A program made the translations under genes and the position numbers. 64,000 bases of DNA from Sabellastarte sp. h YS-2021 (lineage: Eukaryota; Annelida; Polychaeta; Sabellida; Sabellidae): NCBI GenBank assembly GCA_964017235.1, contig OZ024927.1, positions 51,279,293 through 51,343,292 on the forward strand, written 5' to 3'. Of the stretch, positions 1 to 12,400 are shown in pieces (within the stretch, counting starts at the first letter, position 1; every line of letters starts with the position of its first letter). The notes below the pieces were generated by a model. It saw nothing but the letters and a program-made list of their open reading frames with translations. It did no database searches and was not told the DNA's origin.

Positions 1-127
1 TCAAATATCGCCCACTCGGTAACCCATAGACCGTGAATTTCGGCTTCCTTCATCTATCCGAACCCCTCGATTATCCGGCCGGATTGTTTGTCTCCCATGG
101 GGTTTGGATAATCGAGGTTCGACTGTA
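1..127. mobile_element. Partial pogo/Tigger-like DNA transposon end
   Basis: The window opens inside an element. Positions 106-125 read GGATAATCGAGGTTCGACTG and are followed by TA at 126-127. The reverse complement begins CAGTCGAACCTCGATTATCC, the CAG-starting, TA-flanked form of terminal inverted repeat used by pogo/Tigger members of the Tc1/mariner superfamily. An inverted, imperfect copy of the same core (CCCTCGATTATCCGG) lies at 63-78, so the end is palindromic. The rest of the element is left of the window and no transposase is visible. A hairpin-ended MITE is an alternative. Confidence 0.4.
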
Positions 128-517
128 TTTCAACATCAACTGATATGGCTTTCTTAAGTTCCATATAAATATCAAAACGGTTTATTTCAGTATCATTTCA
201 AATATCGCATGAGACAGTATTTTCTAAATGTTGTTCTGTTTTACAACTGTTTTATACTTTGATCATCAATAATCATGTCTGAAGACTTGCTTTAAGATCT
301 TTAATGAATTTGATTACTGGTACAGATGTCTTGTGTTAACCTTGTGATTTTTCTTATATATCTTTAGTACTTTTGTGGTAAATAAAGCAATAGTGGCTGT
401 GAAAATGATGCATTTTCTGATGCAAACAATTTTTCAATATCGGTCAACATGCAAAGTCAAATTAGAGAGTCATATCGATATCAAAACTGCACTTCAATTC
501 AAACACTAATGCAAGAC
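128..517. other. AT-rich non-coding DNA
   Basis: No reading frame, repeat or structured element recognised between the pogo-like end and the Harbinger-type MITE. Confidence 0.5.
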
Positions 518-520
518 TAA

Positions 521-1158
521 TGGCTGATTCATACTGCAATGTATCCGTATATTCGGCCGAATCTGTCACTTAATTCATGCCGTATTTTTAACATTTTCCA
601 TTCATATTGCAGCGAATAATTCGTCCAAAAGCTGCACATTTTAGTACAGTTTTCCACTTGTTTTGACATAAAAAATAACTTTGTAGTGGAGAAAGCATTT
701 GGTACAGTTTTCCACTAATTATGCTACAGTTTTCCACTTGTTTTGACATAAAAATAACTTTGTAGTGGAGAAAGCAATAAATAAGCTATAAAACTCACAT
801 ATTTCACAGCAGTTAGTCTGGCAAGTATTTAAACTCCATTTGGCTTTGACACATTTTACTGTGAGGCTACAAAGCCACAAATTTTATAATATGCCGGTAC
901 ATGTGTATATATATTTCCTGTACATGCTTTATGGTTTGTTTACAGGGGAAACTTTCACTGCTATTAACTTTTCTGTACAATTGTCTGCTTGGTTTATTGA
1001 TTCGGTGTAAAATCCGGGTGAAAATTAGAAAAAAGATTCGTGCAGATTTAGATCCTGACCGAATCTCCTGACCGATTCGGTGCAATATGAACCCTCCTAT
1101 TGATTTATACCACTCAACGAATCCGTATATACGGATTCGTTGCAGTATGAATCAGCCA
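521..1158. mobile_element. PIF/Harbinger-type MITE with doubled terminal repeats
   Basis: A 638-bp non-autonomous element. The left end 521-539 reads TGGCTGATTCATACTGCAA and the right end 1140-1158 is its exact reverse complement; a further 23 bases inward remain similar. TAA lies on both sides (518-520 and 1159-1161), matching the 3-bp TAA/TTA target duplication of PIF/Harbinger. A second inverted pair lies inside (601-619 and 1073-1091, core TTCATATTGC), resembling a diverged version of the outer ends. There is no transposase, so it would be mobilised in trans. A broken Harbinger transposase lies at 43.7 kb, but no link between the two is shown. Confidence 0.8.
645..776. repeat. 53-bp direct duplication inside the Harbinger-type MITE
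   Basis: Positions 645-697 and 725-776 are nearly identical (one A is missing from the second), 80 bp apart. Both begin TACAGTTTTCCACTTG and end GTGGAGAAAGCA. A third partial copy of the first 13 bases is at about 702-715. Confidence 0.85.
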
Positions 1159-1161
1159 TAA

Positions 1162-2560
1162 GCCTAATGCGCCTCCATTACAGAGATATACCAGCTGGCC
1201 CCTAAAATCACACAGAATTAGTATGTAAATGGTGGACAGATACTTTTTTCATTTATAATTCCTTTGTGACATTATTTTTGTAAAAGTTTGTTTCTATTGA
1301 CCACTAAAAACTAAGTTAATTAAAACAAAAACATGGAAGTTTTCTGTAGGTGGTGTGAAGTTTGTACACTATTTATAACATTTTAAGTTCCCTTACCATT
1401 ATATGTGTTGACATTCGAGATGCAGGTTGTATCTAATTATCACCCACTGCCACTGGACACTTGTTTTTATCTTATTTGAAATAGTAGCCTCTCCACTCCA
1501 CCTCCAATATGCATTGCCCTGGGCATTTTATACAAATAATGTAAATAATGTAGTTACAGTCAGACACCTTTAACCCCTTGATAACTTTATCTGTCAACAG
1601 CAAAGTCTACCTGCCATTATCATGTCTGTCAGCTAGCAGTTAACATCCCTGTAATATATGTTAATTGTTAATTTTGGTTTCTTCCAGTACCATGTAAAAG
1701 TCTTGGTATACTGAAATGTGTGGCATAAAATATTATGTACAATTACAACAAAGGTTGGTTGAAGTGTTCATGCACACTCATGTAAAAGATCACAATTGAT
1801 ATTATGAGTATTGCCTTACACAATATCCTATACTTTTGTGTATTGTGTTTCGAAAGCTATGCTATTTTTGAACTTTCTCATCAGTGGCTGTTTTTTGGGG
1901 GGCTAACATCATCCCTGAAGTACTTTTCTGAAAGTGCAAATGAACCGGTATTTGCACCGGTGCACCAGGTGCACCGTTAGCGGTGCATTGCACTTTTACA
2001 CTATTTTGAGGTGCAATAGGTAAGAAAGGTCAGGTAAGTGCATAAAGTGTTGTTAATAATTTTTACACAATTTTAGTTGATGTTATTGTCTGGGTATATA
2101 TATATTAGGCTATATATTAGGCAAATGGCTTAATTAATTAGGCTCAATATATTAAGTTCATCCCAGGTATCCACTTAGTAATCCCCAGTAAAGGTGGTAT
2201 CTTATTCATGAATTATGATCATAAGTGTGGATAGCTCTATTGATGTTGGAATTACATCTTCAGTCATTTTTTAACTTATGATTTGAATAGATACAAATGT
2301 TCAATATATATCTGATATATACCTTTATTAGTACATTATTTAGGTATATAGTGTCAGACTAGAATAACTGAAGAAGTGACACTGTCATGATATATAAGGC
2401 ATTTTAAGGTATAAAAGGCACTTATAAAAAGACTAAATATTTTCATGAAATGGTCTTACTTGACTATTTCTGTTATTTGATATATTAATCTTTTATAAGT
2501 AAAATGCTTAGAGCTAGTAGATTCAGTCAAGATGATCTACTAGAGGTAAGGTATCTTTAA
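1162..2560. other. AT-rich non-coding DNA with one palindrome-rich patch
   Basis: No coding sequence recognised. A GC-richer patch at about 1947-1990 repeats the word GGTGCA/TGCACC in both orientations and could fold into alternative hairpins. Confidence 0.5.
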
Positions 2561-3235
2561 CCCAACACCGCAATAGTCATGACCACAAGGTATAACCCAC
2601 GCAACCCAAATAATAAAGGGTTCATATACAACAACTGGAACATAATCCAACACAGTAATGACTGCTCCAGTACATTCCCAGATAAACCTATCATTGGCTT
2701 CAAAAGACTACCAAACCTTAAGGATATGCTTACTAATGCCTCCATTGTATACCCACCAAATACCATGGAGACTAAAAAACTAATACCCACTCATTGTACA
2801 TGATTGGGTAGATGTATTTATTGCCCTTTAATTGTAAAACAAGATACAATTGCCTGTAAAATCAGTGGAGATAATCATCAACCCCAAAATCTCCCAAACC
2901 AAATTTTATGTGAAATAAGTGATATAGTGTACTTAATCACATGTAAGAAATGTTTTAAATACTATGTTGGTGAAACAGGAAGGGCGTTCAGATCAAGAAT
3001 TTATGAACACAAACTCTCAGTCACTAAACCAAAGGACAGCAGAGTGACACCAGTTTCCAAACATTTTACTGGAAAGGGGCACTCAGCTAAGGATATGTAG
3101 TTCTCAATATTAGAATGGTGCACTCCCAAATACTCACAGGAGAAGGCATGAGCAGTGGTGGATGTGGAATATTGGAGCTATCCACCCAATAGGCATAAAT
3201 CAATTTATTTGAATATTATGCATTTTTACGTCTTT
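2561..3235 (+). pseudogene. Penelope-like retroelement: 3' fragment with GIY-YIG endonuclease
   Basis: This is the C-terminal part of an endonuclease-bearing Penelope-like element. The linker after the reverse transcriptase is visible at about 2579-2740 (TTRYNPRNPN, then IIGFKRLPNLKDMLT). After a Cys-containing stretch (GRCIYCP at about 2807-2827) comes the GIY-YIG nuclease domain at about 2930-3010, with YLITCKKC and YVGETGRAFRSRIYEH. The GIY-YIG nuclease nicks target DNA during target-primed insertion. The frame stays in register but is cut by TGA at 2801-2803, TAG at 3098-3100 and TGA at about 3162; family-like residues (ILEWCTPKYSQEK, then WSYPPNRHK) continue after the second stop. The RT palm and fingers are missing, so this is a 5'-truncated dead copy, the usual state for these elements. 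Confidence 0.85.
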
Positions 3236-3877
3236 TTATTCACACTCGTGGAGACCAAAAACCCCTTTTGCAATAAAATATTATGTATGAGGGCATTATG
3301 GATCACGTGGACATGTGTTTTAACAACTTAACTATCAGCAAACTCTTCCACACCAAAATTTCCTTTGGTAAAATTGACTACTGCTCCACAAGTGGCAAAG
3401 AGGCTGGGCAGAACTCTATTAAACAGGTAATCAGAGTCTTTTCTACATAAAGTCGTTACCTTGAACTTCTGATTAAGTGAAGGTGATTTTCTGGTTATTT
3501 GAGATTCAACTGTTATAATCATTATATTGCATTTAATACTTTTTCATTCATTACTGAGAACAGCAATCACCTTGCAAAAACAGCCAAAACTGATGGTATT
3601 CAATTCACAAAAATTTGCATGACAGAAATCCATTAGCTATATTGTATATTTAAATTGTTTCATTAAAGAGGACACATAACATATATAAACTGACTCAGTT
3701 ATTGTAACTGTAAACTCAGTCATTGTCATTGTAAAAATATTCACCAATACAGTATTTCTGGTTGATTAAAAAATACTTCAAATATTTGATGCTTAATAAA
3801 AAATTTGGTTATGAATCAAGAGCAAGTTCTTATAAAATTGAAGAAAAGAACACAAATACTAGAAGTATCGAACCATA
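3236..3877. other. AT-rich non-coding DNA
   Basis: Nothing recognised. A 64-codon minus-strand frame at 3328-3522 has no recognisable motif. Confidence 0.45.
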
Positions 3878-3879
3878 TA

Positions 3880-4102
3880 GAGTAAGAAATCTAAAATTCG
3901 CCAGGAATCTAAAATTCGCCACCTCTAAAACCTTAGTTAATTTTATGAAGACAACAATGTTTTTGTCTAAAAATTCGTATTTTTCAGTTCAAAAAGCCTT
4001 AATTTACTACACATTCAACAAATCTCACCATAATTCATTTATTTTATTAGTATTTTAACGTGGCGAATTTCAGATATGTGGCGAATTTTAGATTTCTTAC
4101 TC
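3880..4102. mobile_element. TA-flanked MITE, copy 1
   Basis: A 223-bp element whose ends are inverted repeats (left GAGTAAGAAATCTAAAATTC, right its reverse complement), with TA on both sides (3878-3879 and 4103-4104). Each end holds the AATCTAAAATTCGCC-type word twice, so the inverted repeats are doubled. TA duplication suggests a Tc1/mariner-type mobiliser. The interior carries small open frames in more than one copy, which reflects shared descent rather than coding. Confidence 0.85.
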
Positions 4103-4104
4103 TA

Positions 4105-4413
4105 AGAGCTGAAAATGTGGGTGTTTTAGAAACTGTCAATGCTGCATAAGGAAAGTGACAAACATTTTGTCAACTTGTCTTTCCAGGAAATAAAATTTAA
4201 CTGGTTTTCCTTTGGAAAATTGAATCAGATTTCCATTAAAAAATTATGTTTTTATATATTCTAGAGCCATATGACTATTGATACATTTCATGCAATTGTA
4301 TAACATTGTCATCTTCAATCATTATATATGTCTTTCTATTATGCTATTCAGAGTTTGTTTTTATTGTAAACCTTTCTTTTATCATAATTTTTTTCAGAAA
4401 AAAATATACCAGG
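4105..4413. other. AT-rich spacer between two MITE copies
   Basis: No element or reading frame recognised. Confidence 0.45.
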
Positions 4414-4415
4414 TA

Positions 4416-4640
4416 GAGTAAGAAATCTAAAATTAGCCAGGAATCTAAAATTTGCCACCTCTAAAACCTTAGTTAATTTTATGAAGAAAATGATGTTTTT
4501 GTCTAAAAATTGGTATTTTTCAGTTCAAAAAGTCTTAATTTACCATATAGTCAACAAATCTCACCACAATTCATTTATTTTATTTGCATTTTCACATGTG
4601 GCGAATTTCAGATATGTGGCAAATTTTAGATTTCTTACTC
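4416..4640. mobile_element. TA-flanked MITE, copy 2
   Basis: A 225-bp copy in the same orientation as the one at 3880-4102, with TA at 4414-4415 and 4641-4642. The ends match and the interior is close throughout, including the run TCTAAAACCTTAGTTAATTT. Confidence 0.85.
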
Positions 4641-4759
4641 TATCTACCTCTGGAATATCATTAGAAATTTTCACTGGGCATAAATTACTGATATGGGTTT
4701 GGACAATGAAAATGACTTCCTATTGAATTTATAAATTTGCATTAATTTCTCATGCAAAA

Positions 4760-6594
4760 CTAGACCTAGCGCATCGGAAAACCGATGCAAATTGTATCCA
4801 CTATAGAGACAATGCACCAAAACCTCTAGGACCAATAATAAGCAAGTTATAAGCACTTTTAAGTTTGGCTGTCCTCATTTGACCTTGGAGGGGCCCAAGG
4901 TCAAATCTGACCACACCAGAAGATTACCAGCCCATGATTTTCTATATGTTGGTTTGCCATCCCAAACCTCTAGGACCAATAATAAGCGAGTTATAGGCAC
5001 TTTTACCTTTGGCTATCCTCGTTTGACCTTGAATGAGGGGCCCAAGGTCAAATCCGACCACACCAGAAGATTCCCAGCCCATGATTTTCTATATGTTGGT
5101 TTACCATCCCAAACCTCTAGGACCAATAATAACCGAGTTATAGGCAATTTTACCTTTGGCTATTCTCGTTTAACCTAGAAGGAGGGGCCCAAGGTCAAAT
5201 CCGACCACACCAGAAGATTCCCAGCCCATGATTTCCTATATGCTGGTTTACCATCCCAAACCTCTGGGATCAATAATAAGCGAGTTATAAGCACTTTTAA
5301 GTTTGGCTGTCCTCATTGGACCTCGAAGGAGGGGCCCAAGGTCAAATCCGACCACGCCAGAAGATTCCCAGCCCATGATTTCCTATAGGTTGGTTTTCCA
5401 TCCCAAACCTCTAGAACCAATAATAAGGGAGTTATAAGCACTTTTAAGTTTGGCTGTCCTCATTTGACCTTGAACGAGTGGCCCAAGGTCAAATCCGACC
5501 ACACCAGAAGATTCCCAGCCCATGACTTCCTATATGCTGGTTTACCATCCCAAACCTCTAGGACCAATAATAAGCGAGTTATAAGCACTTTTACCTTTGG
5601 CTATCCTCGTTTGACCTAGAAGGAGGGGCCCAAGGTCAAATCCGACCACACCAGAAGATTCCCAGCCCATGATTTCCTATATGTTGGTTAACCATCCCAA
5701 ACCTCTAGGACCAATAATAAGCGAGTTATAAGCACTTTTAAGTTTGGCTGTCCTCGTTTGACCTTGAAGGAGGGGCCCAAGGTCAAATCTGACCACACCA
5801 GAAGATTCCCAGCCCATGATTTCCTATATGTTGATTTACCATCCCAAACCTCTAGGATCGATAATAAGCGAGTTATAAGCACTTTTAAGTTTGGCTATCC
5901 TCGTTTGACCTTCAAGGAGGGGTCCAAGGTCAAATCTGACCACATCAGAAGATTCGCAGCACATGATTTCCTATATGTTGGTTTACCATCCCAAACCTCT
6001 AGGATCGATAATAAGCGAGTTATAAGCACTTTTAAGTTTGGCTATCCTCGTTTGACCTTGAAGGAGGGGTCCAAGGTCAAATCTGACCACATCAGAAGAT
6101 TCGCAGCACATGATTTCCTGTAGGTTGGCTTCACATTGCAAACCTCTAGGACCAATAATAAGGGAGATATAGGCACTTTTAAAGTCCTCTAATTGGGTTA
6201 CTTCGGCACTCCGTGGATGACCTTGAGTTAGGAGCTTCAAGGTCAAATGTGTGCAAGGTTGTAGAGGACATGTATATGTGTCATACATATCACCTATGAA
6301 GAGATTCAACCTTCTACCTATGAGAAACGTGAGAAACAGCCAGCAGAAAAATGTAGATTATTTTCAAAGAAATGCCCGTGGCGGCCATCTTGTTTTTCAG
6401 AATGAGGCTATTTTCCTTCCCAGAGAAGCTTACCCCCCAATGAAGATATCTTGCAAATTTGGTGAACCTAGCTGCTGTTGTTTTCCTCTTAGAGCGTTAA
6501 CGCCGAAAATCTCTCTACGCGCGGCGGCGGTGGCGGCGGCGTAGCGAACGCTAAACCAAAGTATCCACCGGATGCTTCCGGTGGATAAAATTAG
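4760..6594 (+). mobile_element. Helentron-like non-autonomous element, family A, copy 1
   Basis: The 5' end starts near CTAGACCTAGC (4760) and carries a hairpin: GCATCGG (4771-4777), loop AAAA, CCGATGC (4782-4788). The subterminal motif TTGTATCCAC follows at 4792-4801. A 147-bp tandem array fills the centre. The 3' module (about 6180-6560) contains a GGCGGCCATCTTG stretch and a GGC-rich run, and ends in a hairpin with arms ATCCACCGGA (6563-6572) and TCCGGTGGAT (6577-6586), finishing near TTAG at 6594. Subterminal inverted repeats, a 3' hairpin and a central tandem array fit Helentron-associated elements (HINE/DINE-1). There is no Rep or helicase, so it is non-autonomous. Confidence 0.75.
4818..6178. 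repeat. 147-bp tandem array in family A copy 1 (about 9 monomers)
   Basis: The recurring word CAATAATAAG starts at 4977 and 5124, giving a period of 147. Each monomer contains TTTGACCTTGAAGG and then CCAAGGTCAAAT, an everted pair of AGGTCA-type words. Monomers are diverged by substitutions and small indels, so this array looks older than those at 18.8-25.5 kb. Confidence 0.9.
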
Positions 6595-7290
6595 CCGATT
6601 AGGGGCAAATATCAATCCTCCTGAATTTTTCCACAATTGAAAATTTAAAATCGACTGATCAACTTCAATTAAAATTTCTATTTATTGTAGATTCCACGGC
6701 ACAAATCGGTATTTGGATGTGGATTCTGAAACCAAATCCTCAAGTAGTTACTAGTTTCAAGAAACCTGTCCATGTGGTGAATGAATAATTAAGTTTCCCT
6801 TATTATATGACATTTAACATGTCCTGAAAAAGTATAAACCTGGGAAAATTACCCTAATTTAGCTTGTGCTGTATATTTTTATACTTTAGGATTACCAATA
6901 GTAAAGACCAAAAAAAAAACATCTCTTTAAAAGTGACTTGGTGTAGAAAATTTTAAAACATACTTACACATGCAATGTTTTTCATTTATCAATCACCATT
7001 TTGTTTGAATAATAAGGAAACGAAGTCTGTATTTATCTTAAGAACGCAAAAAGTCATCTGTGAAACACATTTATGGAATTTTTAACTTCAGATTTCTCAT
7101 CCATTTATGAATGGGTGTTATTGCAACAAAAACTAGCAGAAGCTCTGTAAAATACTTCTTCAGCGATATTTGCAACATGATTTCATAGCTTTAAATAGAT
7201 TTGAAGGTTACATAGTTTTAAATATTTGCAAAATATCAGGACATGTTTAGCTTAAATCAGTAAAACATATCCCTAGGAAGGGGTTCTGGG
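6595..7290. other. AT-rich non-coding DNA
   Basis: Nothing recognised between the family A element and the next dispersed repeat. Confidence 0.45.
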
Positions 7291-7294
7291 AAAT

Positions 7295-7790
7295 AAAAGT
7301 GATACAAGAGCACTCGCAGAACGCATACCTCCATCAAGGTATGTAGAGTAAGAAATCTAAAATTCGCCACATATCTGAAATTCGCCATATGTGAAAATAC
7401 TAATAAAATAAATGAATTGTGGTGAGATTTGTTGAATGTATAGTAAATTAAGGCTTTTTGAACTGAAAAATACCAATTTTTAGACAAAAACATCATTTTC
7501 TTCATAAAATTAACTAAGGTTTGAGAGGTGGCGAATTTTAGATTCCTGGCGAATTTTAGATTTCTTACTCTAATATTAAGTAAATGGGAAAATTTGGATT
7601 ATTTTTTTGTAGTCACGCAGTGATCCAGATCAGTCTCAAAATTTAATGGGATCTAAGTGGGACCGAGATCCATCTTCTGATTTTTCTTTCAGGAAGATCC
7701 AACCAGTAGTATATAGTCCTGCTACCAGACAGACAGTCCAGAAGACAATTGAAAAGAATAAGTAGTTGGCAGAGGTTATTACCTGGTCTT
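7295..7790 (+). mobile_element. Dispersed MITE-like repeat (family E), interrupted
   Basis: The left part (about 7300-7343) has GCACTCGCAGAACGCATACC. The right part (7573-7790) has CTCAAAATTTAATGGGATC and GTTGGCAGAGGTTAT. A second copy lies reversed at 62935-63215 and lacks the 225-bp interruption. The ends ACCTCCATCAA and TTGGCAGAGGT are an imperfect inverted repeat, suggesting a DNA-transposon-derived MITE. No coding capacity. Confidence 0.65.
7346..7570. mobile_element. TA-flanked MITE, copy 3, inserted in family E repeat
   Basis: A 225-bp copy in the opposite orientation to those at 3880-4102 and 4416-4640, with TA at 7344-7345 and 7571-7572. The uninterrupted family E copy at 62935-63215 shows the pre-insertion arrangement, so the boundaries are well supported. 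Confidence 0.9.
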
Positions 7791-10700
7791 TATTCCCAAG
7801 TATTTTGCTCACAAACGTCTTATGATGGATAACAAATATCTATGTTAATAACTTAAGTACAACAGCCACCAAATTAAAATTGTGTCTTAATGCTCCAATA
7901 GAGATAACTCTGAAAAATGTCAAACTAAGAATTACTTCCCTCCAAAGACAACAGCCTAGTTTACCAAAAAATAAAACATAAAGTGTTCTGAAAAAGAGAA
8001 TTACACTGAAGAAAACACACATATTGACACAATGCTGTCCCAGTTAAAACTAATATTAATTAAAAATATTCATAAAACAATTGGAAAAATTATTGAATTC
8101 TTATGCAATACTTCTATAGAGTACTTAAAAGTCTTGGTACCTGAAGCCTTCTCTTCCTTCAATCTCTCTTTTTCAAATTGTTTTCTTCAATAAAGCAATA
8201 CTTTGCCACAGTTAACATTACAGGAATCATCCCAACATCATTTCCATGTCACTGTAAAAAGAAATAAACACCCAACATATACTTAAACACAACTACTGCT
8301 GTTCTTTAATGATAATATATTTATGGCAATCCAATACAATAATGCAGTGGTATCCTTTACACTGCTCCAATATGTGTCAAAACCTTTGTGAAAACTGCTT
8401 CAAATAGTTCTGTGTTGTTTTCATAAAAATATACTCATCAAACTGAGTACATGTATTTATTATCATTTTTTTACAGCAGCACATCCATCTATAACACTGT
8501 AAAAATTCTCATTAACCACCTCTTTAGTGGGACTGAAAAATACAATTGCAAATAATGTCAATTTGCACCAGTGAATCTTCACGTGAAGAGTGTGGGCACA
8601 TACACACTGAAAGACATAAAATGTATTATAACAGTAACAGGTATTGACCCTATTTTAATACTTAATGAAACCTTGTCACATTGTCAATGGCAGGTTTGAT
8701 ACATCAAGGAAGACGTAAGAATGAATAAGTTTTGTTTATGGAATGTAACTTGTTCAGTTGAGTCAAAAACATCACGTGACTGATGCTCGTAAAAATTCAA
8801 CTGGCAATATTAATATTGTCTATTGTAATTGTAAGGAAATAAAAAAAAAATTTTTTTCACACAATAAATATATTTGTATCTGTTCTCCTAAATCCTGTGC
8901 AACTGTGAAATAGAATTCCAAAATATTTACAAAACTTGATATAATTCCAAACATACGAGAAAAGGTCAACTGATAAGATTTAACAGACCAAGTCTACATT
9001 TTTTTTTTTTTTTTGTGGATATATCCAGATGCACAATATGAATGCCAGGTTAACTATTCTATAGATTTAACCTTATCCAATAGTAAGTATCTGCTGCAAA
9101 ATGGTAGACACAGCCCCTATGCTTCTAATTATCACCCAAAAATACTCCGCCCAGTTAATATTCTAAAATAAAAACAACAGACAAAAGACCTGTGACACCG
9201 ACCTTTTCCTACTATTTTCAGCTTTGTTTTAAATTACTGCAATGCTACAAACTTAACACAGTTCTTAACAAGGGCTCCCCAATTAGAATCATGTCATTTC
9301 AGCACTGCAGTTAATTACTGTATGTTTTCCCCGTGTGCTTTGTTAGCAGTCACTAAAAGGAGGGCTACCAGTCACTTCCTGCAATGAATGCATAGACTTT
9401 TCTACAGAAGGAATTACTCCAAGCAAGGTCCAATAAATATCAAAACACTCCCAACAACGGTGAACAACCTACCCCCTTTCTAAAAAAAGGCCACCCAATA
9501 ATGTCAACTGTGAAATCATTTAGTAACAACTGTACATATTCACTAGTTTACATGTTTATGAAGGAACTCAAAAACTGAATTCTGTGGAAACAATACTGGC
9601 ACACTAAATCACAGTCTGGCTACTAAAGTTGCACTAAATACGCAGAAACTGTGGATTCGACCAGTATTTGCATAAAATGGTTCATTATTACCTACCGTAA
9701 TTATCCCAGATATTTTAACCTCTTACAATAGTGATGACCTGGGGCATTGAGAGAAAACCAGAAAAACTTTATTGCATGTTTATTTCTGTTGCATTCAGAA
9801 ATAAGCAGACAGAGCAGCAATGGTCAAGGTACTTCTTACTTTGCAGTAGACATAATTGAAGCCTCACACGGAAGCATTTCCTGCAAAGGGACCAACAGTG
9901 CTTAAGCAATGGATAGGTGATACATTTTTCTCTACTTAAACCTAAATATTTTAAACAAAAACCCATGGAAAACATTGTTAAAACCATTCTGCTTCTTTTT
10001 TTGCAAATCCTCATAAGAATAATGGTAAAATCAACTAAGTACAATAAAATAGCTGGTCAGTGCGACATTATACTGGAAGATTTGAATATGACACAAAATT
10101 CTTACACAAAGTCACATCATGCCTCATTAAGAGAAGAAGTAAACAAAAAGCTCACAGGAATAACTAATGAGAGTTGTTGGTAGGCCACCCATAATATCAT
10201 AATTAGCCACTCAGGCACCAGTGCTTTTGCATTTGCTGAGTTCCTTATATGTTTCAGAGTACAAAAATATATCCAGAGTTAATCAAAAAATAAATTTCTA
10301 AGTATTTATTCACACATATACCATATACTTTGGAAAATGAATTGACATATATTTCTGTGACATAGGTTTCTATCTACTTATGACAGTCAAACATTTCATT
10401 TAAATACATTCAAAGTTGCATTTGGTACCCTATTATATAAAACCCCATACTGTGACCAAGTACCAATCGCTACAGTGGATATATTTAATCTTTTCAAAGG
10501 TATGAAACACAGGTTTTTATTGTATAAGTTCTAGTTACACCCTCTGTACCAGATGGCTGACTCTAGCTCCATTTGTTACCTTTGACCCAAGCAGCACATA
10601 ATACCAAAATGTAAAATAAAGGTAAAAGTTCATAATTTACATGACAGGCCCTCAGCATTGCCACTTGTCATATTCCAACGCACATAGGGGTGACATCATG

Positions 10701-12400
10701 AAATTGTATGTCAAATCTTTCACCCTCTAGGCCATTGAGGACCAGATGTAACATCCTGCCCCAGTTGACACCCAATTATCACTGCCAATATTGTTTGTTA
10801 AAAATAACATTATCAAAACATGGATATATGGTAATAATGAAGCATCCTTTGAGTTGCTGATTTACAAAGAATGACTGTTTTTTTTTCCAAGTTTGACCGC
10901 CCATAAATGTCCTACAAGGAAAGGAAATCTAATCTAATCCAATATGAACTTTTATAGTAATTAATTTCCATCACTGATACAGCTATCAATGTTACAAGTA
11001 AGTTTTGTTTGCTATCACATTCACAGCAATAATCACCAAATATGGACATAGTCCTGGTCATATGCTGTTAGTATCAATCATCAGTAAAGACAGTCAGTGT
11101 GTAATGGTGAGGGAGATCCTGAGTAAAAAAACTGGCTCATCCATCAAAAGCTTATCCTGAGGAAGATGTGCAGTCCATCAGTATGATTTACTCAGATATT
11201 ACAGAATGGGGTTTTCTGTTTATTTTAATGATTTCTTTTTGTTTTGCTTTTTTCCTCCTTTTCGCATGTAACCTGAAAATGTTCCAAACAGGTCAGCTAA
11301 ATTTTGGTATTGCAGAAATTGAGTTACAAAACTAGGAGAGAGTTTTAAGTTTTAACTAGATAAATCAAAGCCAGCCTAAAGTTGATCACAGTCAGAAAAA
11401 TAACAGCACCATATTATACAGTATTTGAATAAGTCTGTGATTAACTTGAACTTGTCTTCAAATAATACAGAATTTTCCCTTTTTTAATTTATTTTAATTA
11501 AAATTTTAATTTATTTTTGATTTTTACAACAAAATTGTACAAAATTGAGCAAGATTTAGAAAGATTATATTTCTTATATATCAAGTATTGGTTTAAATAA
11601 TCCAGTCCCACCACTAGAGTAGCTTTCTTTATAGACATGAGTCTACATGAAGAAACAAGATATTCTGATGAATGTTCACACTCATCAAGTGTCAAAAACT
11701 TCTTGCATTACGATGTGCTTTAACGGCTACAAGCTTTAGAATAAATATGATCAACATGCATCTGAATGTAGAATGACTTGGCATTTACTCATTCATCTTA
11801 CTGTGAAATTGTAAAATGACAGCATATACCTTGTTCTGACAGTTTTATGCATAATGACTTGGCCATTGATCATTAATCTTACTTAAGGCTGCGACGAGTG
11901 GTTAAAATCCACCCTGGTAGCTGAACTGTCTCGCAATTCGGTATTTTCATGGTTTGGTATGCACATTTTTTCCTCTCCATATACACAATGGTGGTTTTCG
12001 GAAACTATGTCTTTACATTAAAATAGTGGAGACAGTTATCCAAAATTTATTGTATTGTTATAAAAAAAAGGAAATACTGTGTAAAACTCAATAATATACG
12101 ATGAATTCAGATATTTTGCTGCATTGTCATGTTTTGTTAAACTAAAAAAAAAAACCAAGTGGGCAACAATATAATATTGTAGTAGTTAACGACTATCGAG
12201 TATACCAAAAAGGCACCCAAGATCTGCCCAAATCCACCACAATCACAAATACTGAGCACCCGGTCAGTCTTAACCTTACTATGAAACTGTAAAATGACAG
12301 TATACCTTGTTCTGATAACTCGATATAGAATAGGCTGTATCCACTAAATTTCAATATTTTTTCCATGACTTCTCCATGACCAAAGCTAAGGACCTTTTAC
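7791..12400. other. Long AT-rich region without recognised genes
   Basis: Mostly low-information AT-rich DNA. It includes a T-run at about 9000-9015 and a local duplication near 11770-11890 that recurs at 12275-12322 (words AATGACTTGGC and TGTAAAATGACAG). Several 60-90 codon frames occur but none shows a recognisable domain. It could be intron or intergenic sequence of an unseen gene. Confidence 0.4.

Noticed and set aside
2557-2790. 77-codon minus-strand hydrophobic frame
   Set aside because: Antisense of the Penelope-like linker region.
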